A program made the position numbers and the translations under genes. A stretch of 64,000 bases of DNA from Accumulibacter sp. GTDB lineage: Bacteria > Pseudomonadota > Gammaproteobacteria > Burkholderiales > Rhodocyclaceae. The stretch is taken from contig NZ_JAMTDV010000102.1 of NCBI RefSeq assembly GCF_023806565.1, forward strand, positions 35,379-99,378. Direction: 5' to 3'. This document shows positions 48,598 through 56,297 of this stretch, piece by piece. Below the pieces are notes generated by a model, which did no database searches, was not told the DNA's origin, and saw only the letters and a program-made list of their open reading frames with translations. The first letter of the stretch is position 1; every line of letters begins with the position of its first letter.

Positions 48598-49491
48598 ATG
48601 GCGGCGTTTCCCTCGGATCCACCGTTCCCGCCCGAAGCGCAGCGGCGTCCGCCGGTCTTTCCGCTCCGCTGCGCGTCGGCCTGGGGCGACGACGCCCATG
48701 GCCTGTGGGTCGAGGTCGCGATTGCCGGCGTTGTCCAGTGTTTCCGCTGGATCGAACCCGGGGAGTTCCGGATGGGATCGCCGTCGGGCGAACCGGAGCG
48801 CTTGGAGGACGAAGGGCCACGTCACGGGGTGCGCCTGACCGCCGGCTACTGGCTGGCCGATACGGCGTGCACGCAGGCACTGTGGCAGGCGGTGATGCGC
48901 GACAACCCGAGCCATTTTCGGGAGAATCCGGCGAACCCGGTCGAACAGGTATCCTGGGACGATGTGGATGCTTTCCTGCAGCGGGTCGAAGAGATGCTGC
49001 CGGGAGTCGAAGTGCGCTTGCCGAGCGAGGCCGAGTGGGAGTACGCGTGTCGCGCGGGCAGCGACACGCCGTTCCACTTCGGCGAGACGATCAGCCCGGA
49101 CCAGGCGAACTACAACGGGGATCATCCCTACGCCGGGGGCGAGAAGGGCCTGTATCGCGGGAAGACCGTGCCGGTGAAATCCTTCGCGCCGAACGCCTGG
49201 GGGTTGTACGAAATGCACGGCAATGTCTGGGAATGGTGCGCCGACGGTCTGCGCGAGTACGACAGCGAGATGCACGAGGATCCGCGTGGCCCGGAGGGCG
49301 ATGCGCCGCGCGTCGTGCGTGGCGGCTCGTGGTTCGACGACGCCGGGAGTCTTCGCTCCGCCTGCCGCGACGGCTGGCCCCGCGACTTCCGCCTCCACGA
49401 CCTGGGTTTCCGCTTTTCCCTGAGGTCCACCAGCCAGGCGGCGAACGCAGAGCGTTCGCCGGTAGGCGCGCTGCTCACGCGGGAGGCGTGA
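48598..49491 (+). CDS. Stand-alone FGE-sulfatase-domain protein carrying a DGR-type variable region
   Basis: 297 residues, essentially a single FGE domain from about residue 48 (FRWIEPGEFRMGSPSGEPER) through LPSEAEWEYACRAGSD, KSFAPNAWGLYEMHGNVWEW and RVVRGGSWFDDAGSLRSACR. It is a close paralogue of the C-terminal domain of the 961-residue protein but lacks its long N-terminal part. Residues 246-268 are the hypervariable core. The role is inferred to be ligand recognition and not formylglycine formation. The gene follows the short ORF with a 3-nt gap; its own ribosome-binding site is weak, so coupling is likely. The stop codon (49489-49491) lies inside the second hairpin. Confidence 0.85.
   Translation: MAAFPSDPPFPPEAQRRPPVFPLRCASAWGDDAHGLWVEVAIAGVVQCFRWIEPGEFRMGSPSGEPERLEDEGPRHGVRLTAGYWLADTACTQALWQAVMRDNPSHFRENPANPVEQVSWDDVDAFLQRVEEMLPGVEVRLPSEAEWEYACRAGSDTPFHFGETISPDQANYNGDHPYAGGEKGLYRGKTVPVKSFAPNAWGLYEMHGNVWEWCADGLREYDSEMHEDPRGPEGDAPRVVRGGSWFDDAGSLRSACRDGWPRDFRLHDLGFRFSLRSTSQAANAERSPVGALLTREA
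49303..49430 (+). repeat. DGR-type variable region VR2
   Basis: Second copy of the 128-nt block. Flanks 49303-49332 and 49402-49430 are identical to VR1, and core 49333-49401 is diverged. Sequence just outside the block is clearly less similar between the two genes, so the identity of the flanks is best explained by copying from one shared template. Confidence 0.85.
49439..49461 (+). repeat. Hairpin 1 after VR2
   Basis: Perfect 10-bp stem (CGGCGAACGC/GCGTTCGCCG) with 3-nt loop AGA, 8 nt after the shared VR block. Confidence 0.75.
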
Positions 49492-49499
49492 GCAGCGCG
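49467..49499 (+). repeat. Hairpin 2 after VR2
   Basis: Perfect 14-bp stem (CGCGCTGCTCACGC and its complement) with loop GGGAG, 5 nt after hairpin 1. It contains the stop codon of the gene. No T tract follows. Confidence 0.8.
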
Positions 49500-49600
49500 T
49501 GGCGCCTGCGGGGGAGACTCCGCGAGCGTATTTCGTCCAACCAGGCGCATCGCCGGCACCCCGATTCTGGTGCCAAGTCCGCCCGCTGCTCGCGCGCGTC

Positions 49601-50614
49601 TCAAATCATGCCGCGACTCGCCAGTTCGTCCTTCAGCCAGGCGTAGCAGATCGGCGCGGCGACCAGGCCGGAGAGGCCGAAGGTACTTTCCATGAGCAGC
49701 ATCGCGCACAGCATTTCCCAGGCCCGGGCGTGAATCCGGGCGCCGACGATGCGCGCGTTGAGGAAATACTCGAGCTTGTGGATGACGATCAGGAAGACGA
49801 GCGAGGCGACGGCGACTGCCGGCGAGTGGGCGAGGCTGACGACGAAGATGATGGTGTTGGAAATCAGGTTGCCGACCACCGGCAGCAGGCCGACGACGAA
49901 GGTGACGACGATCATCGTCTTGGTCAGCGGCAGGTGGGCACCGAAAATCGGCAGCGCGACGGCGAGGTAAAGGGCGGTAAACGTGGTGTTCAGCGCCGAG
50001 ATCCGGATCTGCGCGAAGACGACTTGGCGGAAGGCTTCGCCCAGGCGGAAGACGCGTTCGCCGAGCGCGCGCGCCAGTGGTCCCAGGTTCTCGCCCGGTC
50101 CGGCTTCGCGCAGCGAAACCAGGCCACCGATGACCATGCCGATCAGCAGGTGTGCGAGCAGGCGCCCGGTTTCCTTGCCGATCACTTGCAGCTCGGCCGA
50201 ATGTTCGCGCAGCCACTGCCCGGCACGCTCACGGATCGCCTCGCCGCCGCGCGGCAGCAGATCGGCGAGCCAGGTCGGCAGCGTCGAGCGCGAAGTCTCG
50301 ATGATTTCAGCCATCTTGGTGAGCAGCGCGGCGAAGCTGCCCCCCTCGCTGTTCATGAACACGACCAGGCCGAGCACTGCGGCAGTGACCGCGCCGACGA
50401 CCAGCGACACCACCAGAAATACTGCTATGGCTTTCGCGCGGCTGCTCGACAGGCGGCGCGCAAGGAACGGTGCGAGCACATGCACGACTTCAAACACCAG
50501 CAGTCCGGCGATCAAGGCCGGCACCAGGTGAACCTCGATGACCAGCAGCACGAGCACTACGGCCAGCACCCAGGAAGCGTGATCGCTGTTCGTCGTGCGG
50601 CGGGCAGCGGTCAT
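49601..50614 (-). CDS. AI-2E family transporter (putative permease)
   Basis: 337 residues, about seven or eight membrane spans. The family pattern is visible in the N-terminal hydrophobic pair (SWVLAVVLVLLVIEVHLVPA), the central amphipathic stretch, VGLLPVVGNLISNTIIFVVS, and the C-terminal FGLSGLVAAPICYAWLKDEL. Members include autoinducer-2 exporters and Na+/H+ antiporters, so the substrate is open. Its start lies 2 bp after the murI stop; both are on the minus strand. Confidence 0.83.
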   Translation of the reverse strand: MTAARRTTNSDHASWVLAVVLVLLVIEVHLVPALIAGLLVFEVVHVLAPFLARRLSSSRAKAIAVFLVVSLVVGAVTAAVLGLVVFMNSEGGSFAALLTKMAEIIETSRSTLPTWLADLLPRGGEAIRERAGQWLREHSAELQVIGKETGRLLAHLLIGMVIGGLVSLREAGPGENLGPLARALGERVFRLGEAFRQVVFAQIRISALNTTFTALYLAVALPIFGAHLPLTKTMIVVTFVVGLLPVVGNLISNTIIFVVSLAHSPAVAVASLVFLIVIHKLEYFLNARIVGARIHARAWEMLCAMLLMESTFGLSGLVAAPICYAWLKDELASRGMI

Positions 50615-50616
50615 GC

Positions 50617-51402
50617 TCAGGTGATCACCAGACGCGCCGCACCGTGCAGGTGAGCGGTGAGGGCATGCAGGCCGAGCGCCGGCAGCGCCGCCTGCAACCT
50701 TTCCGGCCGGGCGGTGGCGAGCAGCGTCAGCCGCCCTTGCCCGTAAGCATCGGCGCCGGCGAGGCGGACGCATTGACGGGCAACGGCGTCTGCCACGTCG
50801 ACCAGCGCTGCCCGGTCGGCAACGATCGGTTCCAGCACCGGGCAGAGAAAGGCGTAATGCGTGCAACCGAGAACGATCTGGTCGACTCCGGCAGCGAGCA
50901 GCGGCGAGAGGTGGCGGTGTGCTTCCCCGGCGAAATCGGGGTCGTCGAGCGCCAGCGCTTCGACGCGCGTCGCCCAGCCCGGGCAGGGTTCGACATCCAC
51001 CTGGACGCTGCCCGCGTGCTGCCGGATGAGCTGGGCCAGACGCTCGCTGCGCGCGGTCGATTCGGTGGCGAGAACCGCGATGCGGCCGCTGCGCGATCGC
51101 TGCGCCGCCGGTTTGACGCCGGGCTCGACACCGACCACGGGCAGGTCGGGAAAGGACTCGCGAAAGGCGGCGACCGCCGCCACCGTGGCCGTGTTGCAGG
51201 CGACGACGATGAGGCCGCAGCCCTGCTCGACCAGGTGCCTGCCGATCGTCAGCACACGCTGGCGGATGTAGCCATCGTCCTTGTCGCCATAGGGCAGGTG
51301 CGCAGTATCGGCGAGGTAGACCAGATCGGCGCGCGGCAGGGCGCGGGCGATGGCGGCGAGTACCGAGAGGCCGCCGAGGCCGCTGTCGAAGACGCCGATC
51401 AT
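50617..51402 (-). CDS. murI: Glutamate racemase
   Basis: 261 residues. Makes D-glutamate for peptidoglycan. N-terminal IGVFDSGLGGLSVLAAI is diagnostic. The two catalytic cysteines are Cys69 (VVACNTATVAAV) and Cys180 (VLGCTHYAF), with His182. Length is normal. It sits between the AI-2E transporter and ridA on the minus strand. Confidence 0.95.
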   Translation of the reverse strand: MIGVFDSGLGGLSVLAAIARALPRADLVYLADTAHLPYGDKDDGYIRQRVLTIGRHLVEQGCGLIVVACNTATVAAVAAFRESFPDLPVVGVEPGVKPAAQRSRSGRIAVLATESTARSERLAQLIRQHAGSVQVDVEPCPGWATRVEALALDDPDFAGEAHRHLSPLLAAGVDQIVLGCTHYAFLCPVLEPIVADRAALVDVADAVARQCVRLAGADAYGQGRLTLLATARPERLQAALPALGLHALTAHLHGAARLVIT

Positions 51403-51435
51403 CGTTTCGTGCCGTGCATCGGCAGCACCGGGGCG

Positions 51436-51780
51436 CTAGCGTGCAGCAACGACGGCGATTTCCACGAGAAAATCGGGGTGGCTCAGCTTCGCTTCGACGC
51501 ACACCCGGACCGGTGCCGTGCCGCGTGGCACCCAGCGGTCCCAGACCGAATTGAAGGCGATCGAGTCGTCGATGTCGCGCAGGTAAATGGTGGCCATCAG
51601 CAGCCGGGTCTTGTCGCTCCCTGCCTGATCGAGCAGCTTTTCGATGCCGGCCAGAACCTCGTGCGCCTGCGTGGCGACGTTGCTGTCCATCGTTTGCGGT
51701 GTTTCGACGAGATAGACCGTGCTTCCGTAGGCACAGATGTCCGAATAGCGCTGCGTCGTCCCGCGCCGCTCGATCGTCAT
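51436..51780 (-). CDS. RidA family protein
   Basis: 114 residues. The YjgF/RidA family fold is seen in YSDICAYGSTVYLVETPQT, ATQAHEVLAGIEKLLDQAG, MATIYLRDID and the C-terminal PVRVCVEAKLSHPDFLVEI with the conserved Arg. RidA enzymes hydrolyse reactive enamines and imines made by PLP enzymes; this is one of several subfamilies, so the substrate is not certain. The ATG at 51780 is preferred over longer frames. Confidence 0.87.
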   Translation of the reverse strand: MTIERRGTTQRYSDICAYGSTVYLVETPQTMDSNVATQAHEVLAGIEKLLDQAGSDKTRLLMATIYLRDIDDSIAFNSVWDRWVPRGTAPVRVCVEAKLSHPDFLVEIAVVAAR

Positions 51781-51847
51781 GGCTCCCCTCTCCAGCCACG
51801 GAAAGGTCGGCCAGGAACCGGCACCCTGTCTCTGACCGGCAGGCATG

Positions 51848-53368
51848 CTAGGCGACTGTAACGGGGATCTTGCCGATTCTTGCCTGCCACTCCTTCGGGC
51901 CCGTGTCGTGCACCGAAGTCCCTGACGAATCGACCGCGACGGTGACCGGCATGTCCTTGACATCGAACTCGTAAATTGCCTCCATGCCGAGATCGGCGAA
52001 ACCGACCACCTTGGCTGTCCTGATCGCCTTGGCGACGAGATAGGCGGCGCCACCGACGGCCATCAGGTACGCCGAGCGGTGTTTCCTGATCGCCGCGATC
52101 GCCGCCGGCCCGCGCTCCGCCTTGCCGACCATCGAGATCAGCCCGGTTTCGGCGAGCATCATTTCGGTGAACTTGTCCATTCTCGTCGCGGTGGTCGGCC
52201 CGGCCGGACCAACGGCTTCGTCGCGCACCGGGTCGACCGGGCCGACGTAATAGATGACGCGGTTGGTGAAGTCGACCGGCAGTTTCTCGCCCCGGGCCAG
52301 CATCTCCTGGATGCGTTGGTGGGCGGCGTCGCGGCCCGTCAGCATCTTGCCGTTGAGCAGCAGCGTCTGTCCGGGCTTCCAGGCGGCAACTTCTGCGGGC
52401 GTCAGGGCGTCGAGGTCTACCCGCGTCGAGGTTTCGGTGTTCGCAGTCCAGCTTACCTTGGGCCATTCATCGAGATCCGGCGGCGTCAGGATCGCCGGCC
52501 CGGAACCGTCGAGATGGAAGTGTGCGTGGCGGGTTGCCGCACAGTTCGGGATCATCGCCACCGGCAGGCTGGCGGCATGCGTCGGATAGTCGAGGATCTT
52601 GACGTCGAGGACGGTGGTCAGGCCACCGAGGCCCTGTGCGCCGATGCCCAGCGCGTTCACCTTCTCGTACAGTTCGAGTCGCAACTCTTCGATGCGATTG
52701 GCCGCGCCACGTGCGATCAGTTCGTGGATGTCCACCGGGGCCATCAGCGATTCCTTGGCGAGCAGCATTGCCTTCTCGGGCGTGCCGCCGATGCCGATGC
52801 CGAGGATTCCCGGCGGACACCAGCCGGCGCCCATCGTCGGGACCGTCTTGAGCACCCAGTCGACAATCGAGTCGGAGGGGTTGAGCGCGTAGAACTTGGA
52901 CTTGTTTTCCGAGCCGCCGCCCTTGGCGGCGCAGATGACTTCGACGTGGTGGCCGGGAACGAGTTCATAATGCACGACCGCCGGCGTATTGTCGCGCGAG
53001 TTCCTGCGCGCGCCCGCCGGGTCGAGCAGCACCGAGGCGCGCAGCTTGTTGTCCGGGTGGTTATAGGCGCGGCGGACTCCCTCGTCGCACATTTCCTGGA
53101 CGGACAGCGTGGCGTCCCAGTGCACGTCCATGCCGACCTTGAGGAAGATCACGGCGATCCCCGTATCCTGGCAGATCGGCCGCTGGCCTTCCGCGCACAT
53201 GCGGCTGTTGGTGAGGATCTGGGCGATCGCGTCGCGGGCTGCCGGGCTCTGCTCGCGTTCGTAGGCGGCACCGAGGGCCTTGATATAGTCGAGCGGGTGA
53301 TAGTAGCTGATATATTGGAATGCGTCGGCGACGCTCTGGATGAAGTCTTCCTGCTTGATGGTGGTCAT
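51848..53368 (-). CDS. Fumarate hydratase, class I (4Fe-4S type)
   Basis: 506 residues, one chain carrying both the alpha (residues 1-285) and beta (290-506) parts of class I fumarase, converting fumarate to malate. Cluster ligands are in RPICQDTGIAVIF, the GWCPPGILGIGIGGTPEKAM segment and the IPNCAATRHAHF region. The beta part shows YYVGPVDPVRDEAVGPAGPT and TEMMLAETGLISMVGKAERG. GAGAGGG precedes the ATG at 53368, and an upstream in-frame start eight codons earlier is less likely. Confidence 0.95.
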   Translation of the reverse strand: MTTIKQEDFIQSVADAFQYISYYHPLDYIKALGAAYEREQSPAARDAIAQILTNSRMCAEGQRPICQDTGIAVIFLKVGMDVHWDATLSVQEMCDEGVRRAYNHPDNKLRASVLLDPAGARRNSRDNTPAVVHYELVPGHHVEVICAAKGGGSENKSKFYALNPSDSIVDWVLKTVPTMGAGWCPPGILGIGIGGTPEKAMLLAKESLMAPVDIHELIARGAANRIEELRLELYEKVNALGIGAQGLGGLTTVLDVKILDYPTHAASLPVAMIPNCAATRHAHFHLDGSGPAILTPPDLDEWPKVSWTANTETSTRVDLDALTPAEVAAWKPGQTLLLNGKMLTGRDAAHQRIQEMLARGEKLPVDFTNRVIYYVGPVDPVRDEAVGPAGPTTATRMDKFTEMMLAETGLISMVGKAERGPAAIAAIRKHRSAYLMAVGGAAYLVAKAIRTAKVVGFADLGMEAIYEFDVKDMPVTVAVDSSGTSVHDTGPKEWQARIGKIPVTVA

Positions 53369-53424
53369 TTCAACCCTCTCTCGTGGGGACAAGCAGCAGG
53401 GGGCTCCCTGCTGCGGATGGCTGA

Positions 53425-53982
53425 TCAGTGCCCTGCCAGGTGCTGTGTTTTTCCCAGCACAACGGTCTGGGTCATGATTCGGTCAACCCAGGCCATGGCC
53501 AGCGCCGAGCACAGAAAGACCACATGGATGGTGACCTGCCACTTGATCGTGTGCTCGTTCAGGTTTTCGGCGTTGATGAATGTCTTCAACAGGTGAATCG
53601 ACGAGATGCCGATGATCGCCGTCGATAGCTTGATCTTGAGTACTCCGGCATTGACGTGCGAGAGCCATTCCGGCTGGTCGGGGTGGTTTTCGAGATCGAG
53701 TCGGGAGACAAAGGTTTCGTAGCCGCCGATGATTACCATGATCAGCAGGTTGGCGATCATCACGACGTCGATCAGGCCGAGGACGACGAGCATCACGTCT
53801 GTTTCGTTGACTTGCGCACCGCTGAAAAAGAGGTTATGAACCAGGTGCGACAACTCGACCATGAACAGGTAAACATAAGCGCCCTGGGCAATGATCAGGC
53901 CGAGATAGAGGGGTGCCTGCAGCCAGCGGCTCCAGAAGATGAACGTCTCGAGCCGGTTTAGCATGGGTTTCGATGAGGCCAT
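53425..53982 (-). CDS. UPF0114/YqhA family membrane protein
   Basis: 185 residues, four membrane spans. The family pattern is visible in [40 protein letters not shown] and [20 protein letters not shown]. Function is unknown; the family is conserved in proteobacteria. It precedes fumarase on the minus strand and diverges from acs. Confidence 0.85.
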   Translation of the reverse strand: MASSKPMLNRLETFIFWSRWLQAPLYLGLIIAQGAYVYLFMVELSHLVHNLFFSGAQVNETDVMLVVLGLIDVVMIANLLIMVIIGGYETFVSRLDLENHPDQPEWLSHVNAGVLKIKLSTAIIGISSIHLLKTFINAENLNEHTIKWQVTIHVVFLCSALAMAWVDRIMTQTVVLGKTQHLAGH

Positions 53983-54233
53983 GGGACAAGCGCCGAAGTT
54001 GCGGGATGCGAGATTCTAGCACCAAGCCCCGCTTCGGTTACGGCGCATGGCCATGGCGTAAGTGGTGTGTAAGAATGGCGGCGTTTAATCCTCGCGAATT
54101 GGCGTGACACGGGGTAGCGCCGGCAACGTATCACCTGCCTTCCGCCAAGCAGGAGTCGCGAACATGGGTACGCTTCGCCGCTTGCTGCATCGCTTTCTTG
54201 AATCCTCCACCAATACCAAACAGGAGATGGGAC

Positions 54234-56198
54234 ATGTCACTGAACGAGGCCGTTAAATTTTTTGAGCCATCCGCCGAGTTTGTCAAGCAGGCCACGATTT
54301 CTGGCATGGATGCGTACAAGGCGTTGTGCGCCGAGGCGGAACGGGATTACACCGGTTACTGGGGTCGCCTGGCCCGCGAACATGTTTCCTGGAAGGAGCC
54401 CTTCACGCAGGTGCTCGACGAGTCGAACGCCCCGTTCTTCAAGTGGTTCGCCGATGGCAAGTTGAATGCCTCCTACAACTGCCTGGATCGCAATGTCGAA
54501 GCCGGGCTGGGGGACAAGGTCGCGATCGTCTTTGAAGCCGACGACGGCGAAGTGACGCGGGTCAGCTACGCGGAACTGCTGTCCCGGGTCAGCCGGTTCG
54601 CCAACGGTCTGCGGTCGCGTGGCATCAAGAAAGGTGACCGGGTGCTGATCTATCTCTCGATGGGCATCGAGGGCATCGTCGCGATGCAGGCCTGTGCGCG
54701 CATCGGAGCGATTCACTCGGTCGTTTTTGGCGGCTTTTCGGCGCAGTCGGTGCGCGACCGAATCAACGATGCGGGTGCGGTGGCGGTGATTACCGCCGAC
54801 GAACAGTGCCGCGGCGGCAAGAAGATCCCGCTCAAGCCGGCGGTCGACGAAGCGATGGGCCTTGGCGGTTGCGAGTCGGTGAAGGACGTCATTGTCTTGC
54901 AGCGCACCGGCGGGCCTTGCGACATGGTTGCCGGTCGTGACATCTGGTGGCACGACGTGATTGCCGGGCAGTCCGACGTGTGCGAGCCGGAGTGGGTCGA
55001 AGCCGAACACCCCTTGTTCCTCCTCTACACCTCGGGTTCGACCGGCAAGCCAAAGGGCGTCCAGCACTCGACCGGCGGTTACCTGCTGTACGCCATTCTG
55101 ACCATGAAGTGGACCTTCGACCTGAAGCCCAACGATCTCTTCTGGTGTACTGCGGACATCGGCTGGGTCACCGGGCACACCTACATCACCTACGGTCCGC
55201 TGGCGTGCGGCGGCACCGAGATTGTTTTCGAGGGAATCCCGACGTATCCTGATGCTGGCCGCTTCTGGAAGATGATCCAGGATCACAAGGTCAATATCTT
55301 CTACACCGCGCCGACCGCAATCCGCTCGCTGATCAAGGCAGCCGACAGCAATCCGACGGTCGCGCCGGTGCAATATGACCTGTCGTCGTTGCGCCTGCTC
55401 GGTACGGTCGGCGAACCGATCAACCCGGCGGCCTGGCAATGGTATTACGACAGTGTCGGTGGCGGTCGTTGCCCGATCGTCGACACGTTCTGGCAGACCG
55501 AGACCGGGGGTCACATGATTACGCCGCTGCCTGGCGTGACGCCGTTGGTGCCGGGCTCCTGCACCCTGCCGTTCCCGGGAATCCAGGCGGCGGTAGTCGA
55601 TGAAACCGGTACCGAACTGGATTGGGGGAAGGGTGGCCTGCTGGTGGTCAAGCGACCCTGGCCGGCGATGATCCGCAACATCTGGGGCGATCCCGATCGC
55701 TTCAAGAAGTCGTATTATCCTGACGATTTCGCCGGCAAACTCTACCTCGCCGGCGACGGCTCGATACGTGACATCCACACCGGCTATTTCACGATCACCG
55801 GCCGGATCGACGACGTGCTGAACGTTTCCGGTCACCGCATGGGGACCTTGGAAATCGAATCTGCGCTGGTTTCGCACCCGATGGTTGCCGAAGCCGCGGT
55901 GGTCGGTCGCCCGGACGACCTGACCGGCGAGGCGATCTGTGCCTTCGTCGTTCTCAAGGGTCCGCGGCCAACCGGCGACGCGGCCAAGAAGATGGTCAAG
56001 GAGCTACAGGATCACGTCGGACGCGAAATCGGGCCGATCGCCAAACCGAAGGATCTGCGTTTCGGCGAGAACCTTCCCAAGACTCGTTCGGGCAAGATCA
56101 TGCGTCGCCTTCTGCGCTCCCTGGCGAGAGGGGAAACCAGCGCGCAGGACGTGTCGACCCTCGAAAACCCAGCGATTCTCGATCAACTGCGAGGCTGA
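54234..56198 (+). CDS. acs: Acetyl-CoA synthetase
   Basis: 654 residues. Activates acetate to acetyl-CoA through acetyl-AMP. Diagnostic motifs: [20 protein letters not shown] (P-loop), [38 protein letters not shown], and the C-terminal [14 protein letters not shown], whose Lys is the residue controlled by acetylation in this family. GGAGATGG lies before the ATG at 54234. Central to polymer-storing, acetate-feeding bacteria. Followed by a DUF294/CBS gene, an exonuclease and an acetate-type symporter, which together form an acetate-use cluster. Confidence 0.96.
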   Translation: MSLNEAVKFFEPSAEFVKQATISGMDAYKALCAEAERDYTGYWGRLAREHVSWKEPFTQVLDESNAPFFKWFADGKLNASYNCLDRNVEAGLGDKVAIVFEADDGEVTRVSYAELLSRVSRFANGLRSRGIKKGDRVLIYLSMGIEGIVAMQACARIGAIHSVVFGGFSAQSVRDRINDAGAVAVITADEQCRGGKKIPLKPAVDEAMGLGGCESVKDVIVLQRTGGPCDMVAGRDIWWHDVIAGQSDVCEPEWVEAEHPLFLLYTSGSTGKPKGVQHSTGGYLLYAILTMKWTFDLKPNDLFWCTADIGWVTGHTYITYGPLACGGTEIVFEGIPTYPDAGRFWKMIQDHKVNIFYTAPTAIRSLIKAADSNPTVAPVQYDLSSLRLLGTVGEPINPAAWQWYYDSVGGGRCPIVDTFWQTETGGHMITPLPGVTPLVPGSCTLPFPGIQAAVVDETGTELDWGKGGLLVVKRPWPAMIRNIWGDPDRFKKSYYPDDFAGKLYLAGDGSIRDIHTGYFTITGRIDDVLNVSGHRMGTLEIESALVSHPMVAEAAVVGRPDDLTGEAICAFVVLKGPRPTGDAAKKMVKELQDHVGREIGPIAKPKDLRFGENLPKTRSGKIMRRLLRSLARGETSAQDVSTLENPAILDQLRG

Positions 56199-56248
56199 TC
56201 CAGCGCAGCGTACGGCCTTCGGGCACTGTCCGACGGCCGCGCGCCCAG

Positions 56249-56277
56249 ACGGACCGGCGTCAGTGTCGCCGGTCCGT
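56249..56277 (+). repeat. Perfect 11-bp hairpin between acs and the DUF294 gene
   Basis: ACGGACCGGCG and CGCCGGTCCGT are separated by 7 nt. No T tract follows, so it is not a classic terminator; it may be an mRNA-stability or attenuation element. Confidence 0.65.
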
Positions 56278-56297
56278 AACGTGATCGAGGAACTGCG

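Noticed and set aside
47510-49491. FGE domains as true formylglycine-generating enzymes for sulfatases
   Set aside because: No sulfatase gene is nearby, the two domains are paralogues sharing hypervariable blocks, and DGR targets of this fold are binding proteins.
48263-49499. Hairpins after the variable regions as intrinsic terminators
   Set aside because: No T tract follows any of the four stems, and two lie within coding sequence.
43206-50600. Reverse transcriptase or template repeat of the DGR inside the window
   Set aside because: I looked for an RT-like frame (catalytic YxDD type) and for a third copy of the shared VR flanks with adenine-rich core and saw neither; the region right of 49600 is filled by ordinary minus-strand genes.
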